A DNA stretch of 64,000 bases from the NCBI RefSeq assembly GCF_018141425.1, contig NZ_CP058561.1:4836001-4900000 (forward strand), written 5' to 3'. Origin of the DNA: Vallitalea guaymasensis. GTDB taxonomy: Bacteria; Bacillota; Clostridia; Lachnospirales; Vallitaleaceae. The notes under the pieces were generated by a model that searched no databases, was not told where the DNA came from, and saw nothing but the letters and a program-made list of their open reading frames with translations. Position numbers and translations under genes: made by a program. Below, one piece after another: positions 35,645 through 44,974 of the stretch. Every line of letters begins with the position of its first letter. Position 1 is the stretch's first letter.

Positions 35645-36130
35645 ATGATTAGAGATGTAAAATTAAGTGATGCTCAGGCAATATGTGATATCTATAATTA
35701 TTATGTGGAAAATACGGTTGTTACTTTTGAAGAAGAAAATGTAACAGTAGAGGATATGGCAGATAAGATTAAGTATATTACGGATAAATACTGTTTTATA
35801 GTATATGAAAAAAAGGGTAAAGTAGTTGGATATGCGTATGTTTCTGAGTGGAGAGGTAGAAGTGCATATCGTTTTTGCGTTGAATCGTCAATATACTTGG
35901 ATAAAGATTATAGTGGTAGAGGTGTCGGAACTATTTTGTATGAAGAATTAATAGATAGATTGCGAAAACTTAATTTTAGAGTGATAATGGGAGTTGTAGC
36001 GTTGCCTAATGAGCCAAGTGTGAAGTTACATGAAAGAATTGGATTCAAGAAGGCGGGGCATTTTGAAAAAGTTGGTTTGAAATTTAATAAATGGATAGAT
36101 GTAGGATATTGGCAATATAATATTAAATGA
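35645..36130 (+). CDS. GNAT acetyltransferase, phosphinothricin-acetyltransferase-like
   Basis: This is a 161-residue GNAT enzyme of the Pat/YncA type. It has the opening MIRDVKLSDAQAICDIYNYYVENT, the acetyl-CoA loop YSGRGVGTILYEELID (about 98-113) and the VALPNEPSVKLHERIGFKKAG region. Such enzymes acetylate methionine sulfone/sulfoximine, phosphinothricin or similar amino acids. The physiological substrate is usually unknown. A proper SD (AAGGGAG) precedes the ATG. Confidence 0.88.
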   Translation: MIRDVKLSDAQAICDIYNYYVENTVVTFEEENVTVEDMADKIKYITDKYCFIVYEKKGKVVGYAYVSEWRGRSAYRFCVESSIYLDKDYSGRGVGTILYEELIDRLRKLNFRVIMGVVALPNEPSVKLHERIGFKKAGHFEKVGLKFNKWIDVGYWQYNIK

Positions 36131-36284
36131 GTTAATATTCGGTGATTTCGGGAAAGTATTGATTTACCATATATATGATGGTAAAATATTATTATAAGTA
36201 ATATGTAATAAGATAATTAGTTTAATAAGGTCTAAATTAGGACAAAATATATACTAGAATGATTGTCAGAAAGAGTGAGGAACA

Positions 36285-36449
36285 ATGAAAAGTACGTATT
36301 ACACAAGAAAATTAAAAGAATCTAGGAAAGAGCAGGGCTTGTGCATTGATTGCAGCAAACCACATAGTACAGGATATTTAAGATGTCAAGAATGTTTGGA
36401 CAAACAGGCAGAGTATGCAAGAAAAAAAAGAAAGAAAGTAAATTCCTAG
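36285..36449 (+). CDS. 54-residue Zn-ribbon-like basic miniprotein
   Basis: ATG at 36285 follows AGAGTGAGG. The 54-residue product has four Cys as CIDC and CQEC, 10 residues apart, flanked by Lys/Arg-rich ends (KLKESRKEQG and ARKKRKKVNS). This is the layout of a small zinc ribbon that binds nucleic acid. It ends just before a terminator. No family recognised; phage and plasmid genomes often carry such proteins. Confidence 0.65.
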   Translation: MKSTYYTRKLKESRKEQGLCIDCSKPHSTGYLRCQECLDKQAEYARKKRKKVNS

Positions 36450-36453
36450 ACTA

Positions 36454-36495
36454 AAAGGCAGTGTATGTAATTATTTATGTACAGTGCCTTTTTTT
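36454..36495 (+). terminator. Rho-independent terminator
   Basis: AAAAGGCAGTGTA pairs with TACAGTGCCTTTT (one mismatch) and is followed by TTTTTTT. It ends the miniprotein transcript. Confidence 0.8.
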
Positions 36496-36634
36496 AGTAC
36501 CAAAAAATATGATATTAGTGCTATGGCATAAACTGAATTTCTTATAACGTTCACTTTCTCTTTTTCATAAGCATATAATGAATTAGGTATTATAATACAC
36601 TTAAGAAGAAGAATTAAGAAAGTGAGGTGAATAA

Positions 36635-37351
36635 ATGGATAATTATAAAATCATTTGGAAAGGAAATGACAACACCAACAAGTCTACTAGAAGAGGACAT
36701 GCCCCTAAAGTAATTGTTGACCACATAACAGAAGGGTCAGCAAAATCTACTATAAATTGGTTTACTAGTTCAGGTAATACAGTATCATCAGCACATTTTC
36801 TTGTTACTAAATCAGGAGAGATATATCAATTTGTAAAGATTGAAGATAATGCATGGGCTAATGGAATTAATTCATATAACAGAAAATATTCTACTGCATC
36901 TATTGTGAAAGAGATGGGAGTCAATCCTAATTGGTATTCGGTTTCTATAGAACATGAAGGAATACATAGGATGACACAAGGAAAATTGACAGATAAACAG
37001 TTGGCAGCAACCATTTGGTTACATCAATATATAATAGATTATGTTAAAAGAAAATGGGATGTTAATATACCTTTAGATAGAAAACATATACTGGGACATT
37101 ATGAAATTGATCCAAGAAGGAAACCAAATTGTCCAGGAGAAAAATACCCTTTTAATCAAATTATACAAGCATTGAATAATAAAAATACCTTAACTGATAT
37201 TAAGGGGCATTGGGCAGAACAAGATATAAATGAGGTTGTTTTACAAGGTATAATGTCTGGGTATCCAAATGGAGAGTTTAAACCTGATGAAAAAGTATCA
37301 CGAGCGGAACTAGCAACAGTTATAGCTAGATTACTTAAAAAGGAGGTGTAG
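36635..37351 (+). CDS. N-acetylmuramoyl-L-alanine amidase with SLH domain
   Basis: This is a 238-residue cell-wall amidase. The N-terminal Amidase_2/PGRP domain (about 10-175) has zinc-site residues His30 (VIVDHITEG), a later His in ILGHYEIDPRRK and Cys in PNCPGEKYP. The C-terminal 50 residues form one SLH domain (LTDIKGHWAEQDINEVVLQG...). No signal peptide is visible, as in endolysins that need a holin. The next gene encodes a holin-like protein with its SD beginning right after this stop. The SLH domain would tether it to the wall. Confidence 0.9.
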   Translation: MDNYKIIWKGNDNTNKSTRRGHAPKVIVDHITEGSAKSTINWFTSSGNTVSSAHFLVTKSGEIYQFVKIEDNAWANGINSYNRKYSTASIVKEMGVNPNWYSVSIEHEGIHRMTQGKLTDKQLAATIWLHQYIIDYVKRKWDVNIPLDRKHILGHYEIDPRRKPNCPGEKYPFNQIIQALNNKNTLTDIKGHWAEQDINEVVLQGIMSGYPNGEFKPDEKVSRAELATVIARLLKKEV

Positions 37352-37354
37352 TAG

Positions 37355-37564
37355 ATGAAAAAAGAGATTCTACGAAGGTTAACAAATACCAAAGTAATTA
37401 TTAGTATTGCTAGTACAATTGTTATGATGCTTGTTGCGGCAGGTGTAAAAGTTCCTAATGAAAATGTAATGATTATTGTAGAAGGGCTATGCACAATAGG
37501 AATTTTATTAGGGGTACTTAATGATAAAGGAATGGAAACAGAAAAATGGGACGACAAGGAATAA
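37355..37564 (+). CDS. Phage-type holin
   Basis: This is a 69-residue protein with two hydrophobic helices (about 14-30 and 38-55) and the tail LGVLNDKGMET, typical of small class II holins of Gram-positive phages. The ATG follows AAGGAGGTG, which lies in the end of the amidase gene. It would form pores to release the amidase. The pair is not accompanied by other phage genes. Confidence 0.8.
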   Translation: MKKEILRRLTNTKVIISIASTIVMMLVAAGVKVPNENVMIIVEGLCTIGILLGVLNDKGMETEKWDDKE

Positions 37565-37639
37565 TTATTGATAAATTAGTTTTGGACATACTATATAACT
37601 AATAATAATGGAGTGGGATAATACATTTATTCCATTCCA

Positions 37640-38059
37640 TTATTTTCTCATTCTTGGAGATTTTGTTACAGAGGCAACCAAAAAAACTGCTACAGCTATA
37701 GCACATGCCAGTTCGATAGCCTGTATACCATAATATGTAGACATATCATAATCTTGAATTACAATATTATAGATAGCTTTATACAGAATTGCTCCAGGAA
37801 CTAAAGGGATGATACCTGCAATTAAATATATAGTAACCGGTGCTTTCCTTATTTTAGATAATATATGGGCTATAATACTAATAGTTAGAGCTCCAAGGAA
37901 TGTTGAAAAAATAATGGAGTCCATATTTATTGTTAATAAATAAACGAGCCAGCCTATAGCTCCGTTAATACCACAATAAAGTAGCTGATTTTTTGAGATG
38001 TTAAAAATTATTGAGAAAAACAAAGTTGCAAAAAAAGCTGCTATCACTTGAATAATCAT
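37640..38059 (-). CDS. Threonine/serine exporter small subunit (YjjB-like)
   Basis: This is a 139-residue membrane protein with about four helices of the ThrE/DUF3815 family. The start overlaps the end of the partner gene by 4 bases (ATGA), so translation is coupled. In this family the large and small parts, fused in ThrE, export serine/threonine or small carboxylates such as succinate. The sequence LIPGAILYKAIYN is the typical repeat motif. Confidence 0.86.
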   Translation of the reverse strand: MIIQVIAAFFATLFFSIIFNISKNQLLYCGINGAIGWLVYLLTINMDSIIFSTFLGALTISIIAHILSKIRKAPVTIYLIAGIIPLVPGAILYKAIYNIVIQDYDMSTYYGIQAIELACAIAVAVFLVASVTKSPRMRK

Positions 38060-38832
38060 ATTGCTATACCTCCAGATAACAAGTAATATAGTTTCAGAAC
38101 TACTCCTACACCAGTTGCAATGGATGCGGCTACAATAAGAGCTTCAACACCTCTTGAAATACCAGACAATAAATTACCTTCAATGGTATCTCTAATTGCA
38201 TTGGTAAAAGCAACACCTGGAACCAAAGGCATGATGGAACCAATAATTATTAAGTCGAAGTTCGTTCCAAGGGGAATAAGTTTAGTAAATAAAATAGCAA
38301 TCAGTGCAATCAAACAACCACCAACTATATCATAAAAAAACTTATATATATTCAATTTCTTAAATAATATATCTATAAGAGCTAAGTTGGCACCGATAAT
38401 AGAAGATGCAATAAAATCTCTAAGATTTCCACTAAAAACTGTTGTAAAAAAACCAGCGGCCAGACCAGTAGCTATAATTGTCAGCATATTTGAATAAGCC
38501 GATTTTCCTTTAACTTCAAGTAATTTTTCATAAGCTTCTTCTATAGTAAGTTGATTGGTACAGTATTTTCGGGAAATATCGTTGGTAAGTTCTACTTTGG
38601 ATAGATGGATAGTTCTTTTATTAACCCTTTTCACATATGTAATCATTTCAATTGTTGGATCGTCTAAAGTGGCAAATATTCCTGTCGGTGTAACAAAGGA
38701 TTCTATAACCTGAAAATTAGTTGTTTTCAATATTCTATTTATAGTATCTTCAACTCTATAAGTCTCAGCGCCATTTCTTAACATGATCTCTCCTGAAAGA
38801 ATAGCTGATTTGAAAATTAGTTTATAGTTCAT
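38056..38832 (-). CDS. Threonine/serine exporter large subunit (YjjP-like)
   Basis: This is a 258-residue DUF1212/ThrE family protein. The N-terminal soluble domain (about 1-110) carries AILSGEIMLRNGAETYRVEDTI and a FVTPTGIFATLDD segment; the C-terminal part holds about five helices with IMPLVPGVAFTNAIRDTIEGNLLSG. It works with the overlapping small subunit. A nearby glyA and serine operon make serine balance a plausible role, but the substrate is not visible. Confidence 0.88.
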   Translation of the reverse strand: MNYKLIFKSAILSGEIMLRNGAETYRVEDTINRILKTTNFQVIESFVTPTGIFATLDDPTIEMITYVKRVNKRTIHLSKVELTNDISRKYCTNQLTIEEAYEKLLEVKGKSAYSNMLTIIATGLAAGFFTTVFSGNLRDFIASSIIGANLALIDILFKKLNIYKFFYDIVGGCLIALIAILFTKLIPLGTNFDLIIIGSIMPLVPGVAFTNAIRDTIEGNLLSGISRGVEALIVAASIATGVGVVLKLYYLLSGGIAI

Positions 38833-39245
38833 ATGATCACCTTATAATTATTCTTTTATAATAAAAATTAGCTTATTTTTTTGATATTTTATATACAATC
38901 CAAATGTTATTCTAATCAAATACATTGTACACTATACTTAAGCAGGTATCAATTCAATATTCAAAATTATAATAAATAATATCTTTAATAGGAATTAACA
39001 ATATTTAGTAAATATTTTATAATGATAATTATAATAAAATTAGTATTTTTTTTAACATGAATAGGATATACTTATTTTATCTTAGAATAAGCGTTTATAT
39101 GTATCTTTTTTATATTACTATATTAATTACAATATTTACAAATAGTAAAAAAGCACTAATTACATAGGTAAATATAACTAATTGACTTGCTTTTGTTTGT
39201 TATGTAAAATTCAAAAGACGTAACTTTATAATTGCAGAGAGGAAA
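38833..39245. other. 413-bp AT-rich intergenic region
   Basis: This region lies between the divergent exporter and symporter genes. No gene is seen. The right end holds a credible promoter at 39182-39210; the rest is AT-rich sequence with no clear hairpin. Confidence 0.5.
39182..39210 (+). promoter_or_regulatory. Sigma-A type promoter for the NSS symporter gene
   Basis: TTGACT at 39182 and TAAAAT at 39205 are separated by 17 bp, close to the TTGACA/TATAAT consensus, and lie about 35 bp before the gene start. Confidence 0.65.
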
Positions 39246-40616
39246 GTGTATACATTGAAGGATAATAATGTTCAGAGAAGTCAATGGGGAAGTAAAATAG
39301 GTTTTATACTGGCTGCTGGAGGATCAGCTGTTGGTTTAGGAAATATATGGAGATTTCCATATCTAGCTGGAGAAAATGGTGGAGGAGCTTTTGTACTTAT
39401 TTATTTAATAACTGTAGCAATAATAGGGTTCACATTAATGCTTGCAGAATTTACTATTGGAAGATACTCTCAAAGTAATGCAGTTGGAGCCTTTAAAAAT
39501 ATTGATAAAAGATTTGGTTTTATAGGATTCATCGGTGTTATAGTCGCATTTTTGATTATGGGTTTTTATATGATTGTTGGTGGATGGTCATTAGCATATA
39601 TTTTTAAGGCTATCACAGGAACAATAAGTACAACAGACCCAAACTTTTTATCTAGTTCATTTAATGAGTTGGTAGTTAATGACTTTCAACCAATTTTTTG
39701 GGGTGGCATATATATAATTCTTAATATTTTCATAGTTTCATCAGGTATAAATAAAGGAATTGAAAAGGCTAGTAAAATCCTTATGCCTGCATTATTTGTA
39801 ATTATGATAATACTGACTTTCAAGAGTTTATCACTTGAAGGAGCTATGGAGGGTGTTAAATTTTTTATTAAACCTAACTTTAGTGAGATAACACCAAAAG
39901 TAGTCCTCAACGCAGCTGGTCAAGCATTTTTTTCTTTGAGTCTAGGTATGACATGTATGGTTACTTACGGAAGCTACTTAAATAAAAGTGAAAACTTAGT
40001 TAAGAATGCAATGATAGTACCATTGCTAGACACATTAGTAGCCATTATGGCTGGATTTGTTATTCTTCCAGCAGTATTTGCATTCGGTTTTACACCTGAG
40101 GAAGGACCAAGTCTTGCATTTGTTACTATTCCAGCAGTATTCACTACAATGGGAACTAACCTGGGAACTATATTTTCAACACTATTCTTTATATTATTGA
40201 CTATAGCTGCTATTACTTCATCTATATCCCTATTGGAGATACCAGTTGCTTACTTAATAGAACAACGAAAATGGACCAGAAGAAAAGCAGTTATTATTAC
40301 TAGTATAATTGTATTTGTAATGTGTATATTTTCATCATTATCAAAAGGCAGCTTAAGCCATGTAATGATTGGTGGTAAAAGCATATTCGACCTATATGGT
40401 TTTCTGACTTCCAATATACTACAACCATTTGGAGGATTGATGGTCTGCTTGTTTCTTGGTTGGATATTAGGTAAGAAAAAAGCATTGAATGAAGCTACCA
40501 ATGAAGGTACAGTCAAGTTTAGATTAGCTAACTTATGGATCTTTTTATTGAAATATATAATACCTGTACTTATTTTCCTAATATTCTTATCAGGGTTAGG
40601 TGTTTTCAATATTTAG
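39246..40616 (+). CDS. Sodium-dependent amino acid symporter (NSS/SNF family)
   Basis: This is a 456-residue membrane protein with eleven to twelve helices. The unwound helix 1 signature GSAVGLGNIWRFPYLAGENGGGAF (about 22-45) is typical of Na+-coupled NSS transporters such as LeuT and MhsT. The start is GTG 39246 or TTG 39255; the SD (GAGAGG) is closer to the first than ideal. The substrate is probably a neutral amino acid. It stands alone between a ThrE pair and glyA. Confidence 0.93.
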   Translation: MYTLKDNNVQRSQWGSKIGFILAAGGSAVGLGNIWRFPYLAGENGGGAFVLIYLITVAIIGFTLMLAEFTIGRYSQSNAVGAFKNIDKRFGFIGFIGVIVAFLIMGFYMIVGGWSLAYIFKAITGTISTTDPNFLSSSFNELVVNDFQPIFWGGIYIILNIFIVSSGINKGIEKASKILMPALFVIMIILTFKSLSLEGAMEGVKFFIKPNFSEITPKVVLNAAGQAFFSLSLGMTCMVTYGSYLNKSENLVKNAMIVPLLDTLVAIMAGFVILPAVFAFGFTPEEGPSLAFVTIPAVFTTMGTNLGTIFSTLFFILLTIAAITSSISLLEIPVAYLIEQRKWTRRKAVIITSIIVFVMCIFSSLSKGSLSHVMIGGKSIFDLYGFLTSNILQPFGGLMVCLFLGWILGKKKALNEATNEGTVKFRLANLWIFLLKYIIPVLIFLIFLSGLGVFNI

Positions 40617-40728
40617 ATATTTTCTGATTATTATTAATGAATGTTAAGTTAGGTATTTCATAAATTCATAAAAAAAGGAAATAAATCAAATATATCAAAT
40701 GCGTATTCCAATATAGATTAACTTATGC

Positions 40729-40734
40729 TATAAT
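40729..40734 (+). promoter_or_regulatory. Extended -10 promoter element for glyA
   Basis: TATAAT is preceded by TGC, an extended -10. A poor -35 (TTCCAA) lies 17 bp upstream. It is 40 bp before the glyA ATG. Confidence 0.55.
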
Positions 40735-40773
40735 GATTTCATTGATTTACTAAGTAAAAATGGAGGTATGTAG

Positions 40774-42006
40774 ATGTATACATTTGATGAAGTTAAAAGC
40801 GTTGATCCAGAATTAGCTAGTGCACTGGATAAGGAAATAAACAGACAAAGGGATAATATTGAACTTATAGCATCAGAGAATTTTGTATCAAAAGCAGTAT
40901 TAGCAGCAATGGGAAGCCAGTTAACTAATAAATATGCAGAAGGTTACCCAGGTAAAAGATATTATGGCGGTTGTGAATGCGTAGATATAGCGGAAGATCT
41001 AGCTAGAGACAGAGTAAAAGAATTATTTGGTGCAGAACATGCTAATGTTCAACCTCATTCTGGCGCTAACGCTAACTTAGCAGTTTATTTTGCAGTACTT
41101 AATCCTGGTGATACTATTATGGGTATGAATTTATCACATGGGGGACACTTAACACACGGAAGCCCTGTTAATATTTCAGGTAAACAATATAAAATCGTAC
41201 CATATGGTGTAAACGAAGAAGGTTACATTGATTACGATGAACTAATGAAAATCGCAAAAGAAAGCAAACCAAAGCTTATTGTAGCAGGAGCAAGTGCTTA
41301 TGCTAGAACAATAGATTTCAAGAAATTCAGAGAAGTAGCTGATGAAGTTGGAGCTTATCTAATGGTAGATATGGCACATATTGCAGGTTTAGTTGCTGCG
41401 GGACTTCATCCAAATCCAGTACCATACGCTGACTTTGTAACATCTACAACTCATAAAACATTAAGAGGACCTAGAGGCGGACTTATCTTATGTCCAGAAA
41501 AATATGCCAAGATAATTGATAAAGCTATATTCCCAGGTATCCAAGGTGGACCTTTGATGCACGTTATAGCTGCAAAAGCAGTCAGCTTCAAAGAAGCTTT
41601 ATCAGAAGACTTTAAAAAATATCAGCAACAAACAATCAACAATGCTAAAGCTTTAGCTGAAGGTCTAACTAAAAGAGGATTTAATCTTGTATCAGGGGGA
41701 ACAGATAATCATCTACTATTAGTTGACCTTCAAAATATGGACTTAACTGGTAAAGTTGCAGAAAAATTACTAGACGAAGTATCAGTAACATGCAACAAAA
41801 ACACAGTACCATTTGACCCTAAGAGTCCATTTGTAACTAGCGGAATAAGACTTGGAACACCTGCTGTTACAACAAGAGGAATGAAAGAAGAAGATATGGA
41901 TACCATCGCCGAAATCATATATCTAGCACTAAGCGATTTCGAAAACAACAAAGAAAAAGCACAGAACCTAGTAAAAGACCTAGTAAAAAAATATCCACTA
42001 TACTAA
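40774..42006 (+). CDS. glyA: Serine hydroxymethyltransferase
   Basis: This is a 410-residue PLP enzyme of normal length, converting serine and tetrahydrofolate to glycine and methylene-THF. Visible are the opening [31 protein letters not shown]-like [24 protein letters not shown], and the PLP lysine in [14 protein letters not shown] good SD (GGAGGT) and an extended -10 promoter precede it, and a strong terminator follows. It links to the serine operon at 22-25 kb metabolically. Confidence 0.97.
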   Translation: MYTFDEVKSVDPELASALDKEINRQRDNIELIASENFVSKAVLAAMGSQLTNKYAEGYPGKRYYGGCECVDIAEDLARDRVKELFGAEHANVQPHSGANANLAVYFAVLNPGDTIMGMNLSHGGHLTHGSPVNISGKQYKIVPYGVNEEGYIDYDELMKIAKESKPKLIVAGASAYARTIDFKKFREVADEVGAYLMVDMAHIAGLVAAGLHPNPVPYADFVTSTTHKTLRGPRGGLILCPEKYAKIIDKAIFPGIQGGPLMHVIAAKAVSFKEALSEDFKKYQQQTINNAKALAEGLTKRGFNLVSGGTDNHLLLVDLQNMDLTGKVAEKLLDEVSVTCNKNTVPFDPKSPFVTSGIRLGTPAVTTRGMKEEDMDTIAEIIYLALSDFENNKEKAQNLVKDLVKKYPLY

Positions 42007-42030
42007 AAATAAATAATATATAATATACCT

Positions 42031-42061
42031 AAAGCTCAGTGCTAACCCCACTGAGCTTTTT
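42031..42061 (+). terminator. Terminator after glyA
   Basis: AAAGCTCAGTG and CACTGAGCTTT pair with a short CTAACCC loop, followed by a T run. Confidence 0.9.
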
Positions 42062-42150
42062 CTATAATGAAATACATATCAGCTTTCATAAACAAATTAC
42101 TTATGAAAAATAGTTGACCATACACTCATGATATTAAAAAATAACGGGCA

Positions 42151-42228
42151 TAAAAAAAGTGGTATATGATTCGTTTTACGCAGACCGTTCCTTTGGAGTA
42201 AGGCAAGTAAAACGAATCATATACCACT
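42151..42228 (-). terminator. Very long-stem terminator for the TraB-like gene
   Basis: Two perfect 22-bp arms (42158-42179 and 42207-42228) enclose a 27-base loop. Read on the minus strand the stem is followed by TTTTTTT. It lies just beyond the stop of the gene at 42248. The stem is much longer than usual, and the loop has some likeness to the palindrome at 34526. Confidence 0.75.
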
Positions 42229-42247
42229 AATATAGCCATACGTTAGT

Positions 42248-43750
42248 TTATTTTATCTGTTCAACACTATAACCTTCGTCCTCTAACTTATTAACTATCC
42301 CTGCATTAGTTACCATATGACCAGCTCCAACTATTACAAAATAAGTTTTTCCACTATCATCATTAAGATAACTTAATACACTCTCATACATATGATCATT
42401 TCTATCTATCCAGAATTTCTTAGTAAATTCATCAGTAGCATTTTCATCATACGCCACTACTTCTTCTAATTCTTCAACATTTCCTTTTCTCCAAGATTCT
42501 AACATTCCAGCAATCACTTCAACATTATTATCCATTGAATCAACAGCAGGATCAGTTTCATCATTATCTGCTTTTTCTTCAGGCTTAGTTAATACACTCT
42601 GTAAAAATTGCTCTTGGAACTCTGGGTCAAAGGATTCAAATAGATCAGTTTGGAATTTATAACCTTCAATTTCAATAATTGGTTTTCTGAATAATGCCTT
42701 GGACATAAAATAAACATCTACACCAAGTCCTGCGTGAATTGATTGTTCAGCAGTTTGCATATTTTGAATGGTAAAAGCCGCACTCCAAGGTTTTAATATA
42801 TCATATTGTTCTTTTGTAAGAACACCAAAACTCTTCATTGCTTCTTCATAAGCTTCATATGTTTCTTTTGAAACATGTTGGTCTATAGTAGTTCCATCAG
42901 AATATACCATTTTTTGCTGCATATAAGCAATTCCTTCTTGACTGTCTAATAAATTAACCTCAACAGCTAAAGCATCAGATGAATCAAAAGCTTCTAATAT
43001 GTCATCATTCATTGGATAAATACGTGAATCTGCTATATGTATTGAACCTAGAAGATAAACTGTATTTTTTCCACCGCTAACTTTCCAAAAAGCACCTTTT
43101 GCAGCTCTATCAGATTTTTGAATAGCATAATAATAAGCTCTTCTTGTTAAAGCGAAAAGTTGTTCCTTAGTACAATTGTTTTCAAGTCCCAGCTTATTAT
43201 TACCGATACCATTTAGAAGGTTATTAGAAACCAAATATCCCACACCATTAAGATTACCATCTGCTGATGAAATATCATCAAAAGAAAGTGAATAATCCAG
43301 TTCATAGTCGAAAGTTGGTTCAGCTTTTTTGATAACTTTATATAGAACGTTTACAACATCTTTTCTTGTAACGACTACATTCATATTATCATCTAATAAA
43401 AATACGTTAAATAATTTGTAAGCAGCTTTTTGTAAAGCTATATCATCAATTGTTATATCTTCATCAGATACTGTTTCGCCAGTTAATTTTTCATATAACT
43501 TAACACCTACAGTATATAATTCTCTATAAGTTACATTTGATTGATATTGCCCAAACATAGATATATCAATAATATCATAGATACTTAACATCTGAACATC
43601 TTCTAATGCCCATATGCTAGGTTGTTCAGGTTGTTGCTGCTTGATTGGTGCAGGATTCGCATATGCTACTTGAAAATTGTAATTGATTGATACTAAACAA
43701 AGAACAAGTGACATACACAAAATAGTAAATAACTTTCTTGATTGTTTCAC
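42248..43750 (-). CDS. Secreted TraB/GumN family protein
   Basis: This is a roughly 500-residue exported protein. A signal peptide (KLFTILCMSLVLCLVSINYNF... cleaved near AYA) is followed by an N-terminal SLH-like region (about 45-190) and a TraB/GumN domain (about 200-500) with FWKVSGGKNTVYLLGSIHIA and the C-terminal VIVGAGHM. GumN-like proteins may be metal-dependent proteases or haem-related, and their role is unsettled. I prefer GTG 43750, 8 bases after a GGTGG SD, over GTG 43762, which lies inside the SD. Confidence 0.85.
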   Translation of the reverse strand: MKQSRKLFTILCMSLVLCLVSINYNFQVAYANPAPIKQQQPEQPSIWALEDVQMLSIYDIIDISMFGQYQSNVTYRELYTVGVKLYEKLTGETVSDEDITIDDIALQKAAYKLFNVFLLDDNMNVVVTRKDVVNVLYKVIKKAEPTFDYELDYSLSFDDISSADGNLNGVGYLVSNNLLNGIGNNKLGLENNCTKEQLFALTRRAYYYAIQKSDRAAKGAFWKVSGGKNTVYLLGSIHIADSRIYPMNDDILEAFDSSDALAVEVNLLDSQEGIAYMQQKMVYSDGTTIDQHVSKETYEAYEEAMKSFGVLTKEQYDILKPWSAAFTIQNMQTAEQSIHAGLGVDVYFMSKALFRKPIIEIEGYKFQTDLFESFDPEFQEQFLQSVLTKPEEKADNDETDPAVDSMDNNVEVIAGMLESWRKGNVEELEEVVAYDENATDEFTKKFWIDRNDHMYESVLSYLNDDSGKTYFVIVGAGHMVTNAGIVNKLEDEGYSVEQIK

Positions 43751-43882
43751 AATAATAACCACCTTTCTTATAATGCCTAGAATAACTATGTATATATTTA
43801 CAGAATGATATTATCATACATATATATCTATGTCAATATCTAGAAAGACAGCCATAAATTATAAAAATTGAATAAATATACA

Positions 43883-44518
43883 TTAATATCCTAATTCTTC
43901 TCCAATAAGAATGACCTTTATTCTATTAGGTACTCGTGACATTCTTGTTATGACTGTTTGACAACAAATACAATCATCACTAAGGCAATCACTGCATTTA
44001 CCTGTGATTGAACATGGTGTATTCTTATTTAATCTAACTGTATTAATAGGTGAAGCTTCATTTCTAACTCTTTTCAATGCAGACTCTTCATCTAAAACAA
44101 CCTTATTCATTCCAGCAACGACGATTACATTATCAGGACCATATATTAGAGCAGCAAGTCTATTACCATTACCATCAATATTAACTAGTTTTCCATCAAG
44201 TGTGATAGCATTGGAACTCATAAGATAATAATCAGCAGAAAGAGCCTGATGATAAATTTCCGCTGCCTCTTCATTATTCTTGGCAGTACTTCTGTCCAAT
44301 AGATTATAATTACCATTTTTTAGAGAATCAAATAAGTCAATTTCTTGTAAGGTCATTGAACCACCCCATGAAACTGTAGATCCATCTTTTAATAACTCAA
44401 GGATTTTATCTTTTGCCAATTCTTTGTTTTCACAATAATAAGCTTCAATTCTTCTTTTCTGAAATTGTTTTATAAGATTCTTACTTGTGTTTTCATAATA
44501 TTTTTTTCTAGGTGTCAT
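43883..44518 (-). CDS. LUD-domain protein (LutC/YkgG-like)
   Basis: This is a 211-residue LUD-domain protein: the family motif VSWGGSMTLQEIDL is near residue 50, and DNVIVVAGMNKVV is near 130. The C-terminal part has a Cys cluster (CSITGKCSDCLSDDCICC), which could hold an iron-sulfur cluster. LutC partners LutA and LutB are not present, so lactate oxidation is not implied. I prefer ATG 44518 (9 bases after AAGGAG) over TTG 44527. Confidence 0.85.
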   Translation of the reverse strand: MTPRKKYYENTSKNLIKQFQKRRIEAYYCENKELAKDKILELLKDGSTVSWGGSMTLQEIDLFDSLKNGNYNLLDRSTAKNNEEAAEIYHQALSADYYLMSSNAITLDGKLVNIDGNGNRLAALIYGPDNVIVVAGMNKVVLDEESALKRVRNEASPINTVRLNKNTPCSITGKCSDCLSDDCICCQTVITRMSRVPNRIKVILIGEELGY

Positions 44519-44600
44519 TACCTTCAACTCCTTATATGTATTTTTAATGATTTTTCTAATTGTAGTATACCATCTAAATTGGTAATAGTCATGATTTTTA

Positions 44601-44768
44601 TTATAAATCTAGAATCTCTTTTATTTTGTCATAATCAGGTAGAGCTTTTGCTTCTTCTTCGGTGATTCTCTTAAAGCCTAATTTCAGATAATAATCAAGT
44701 TGTTTTTCATTAGTCAGCATTAGGATTTTACCTTTTTCATCGTATACGTATATTTCATTAAAAATCAT
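44601..44768 (-). CDS. 55-residue hypothetical protein
   Basis: This is a short protein beginning MIFNEIYVYDEKGK, starting at ATG 44768, 6 bases after GGGG; the upstream in-frame ATG at 44789 overlaps the SD. It has a predicted beta hairpin then an acidic helix (EEEAKALPDYDKIKEIL). It has a believable codon pattern. No family recognised. Confidence 0.6.
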   Translation of the reverse strand: MIFNEIYVYDEKGKILMLTNEKQLDYYLKLGFKRITEEEAKALPDYDKIKEILDL

Positions 44769-44974
44769 ATAATTCCCCTTTCTTAACAATAGAAGTTAAT
44801 TACCTATTATTAAATAATATGATTGAGATTATATGAATTATTACATTACCTTTTACAAATAATAAGATAATCAACAATAGGAATTACAGCATCATTTTTA
44901 ATAATAAATATTGTTATCAACTTATTAGGAATTATTATAATTTGAATAAAATTCTTTGAAAGGAAGATGAGTTA

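Noticed and set aside
36285-37564. Prophage
   Set aside because: Only an amidase, a holin and a miniprotein are seen; there are no capsid, tail or integrase genes beside them.
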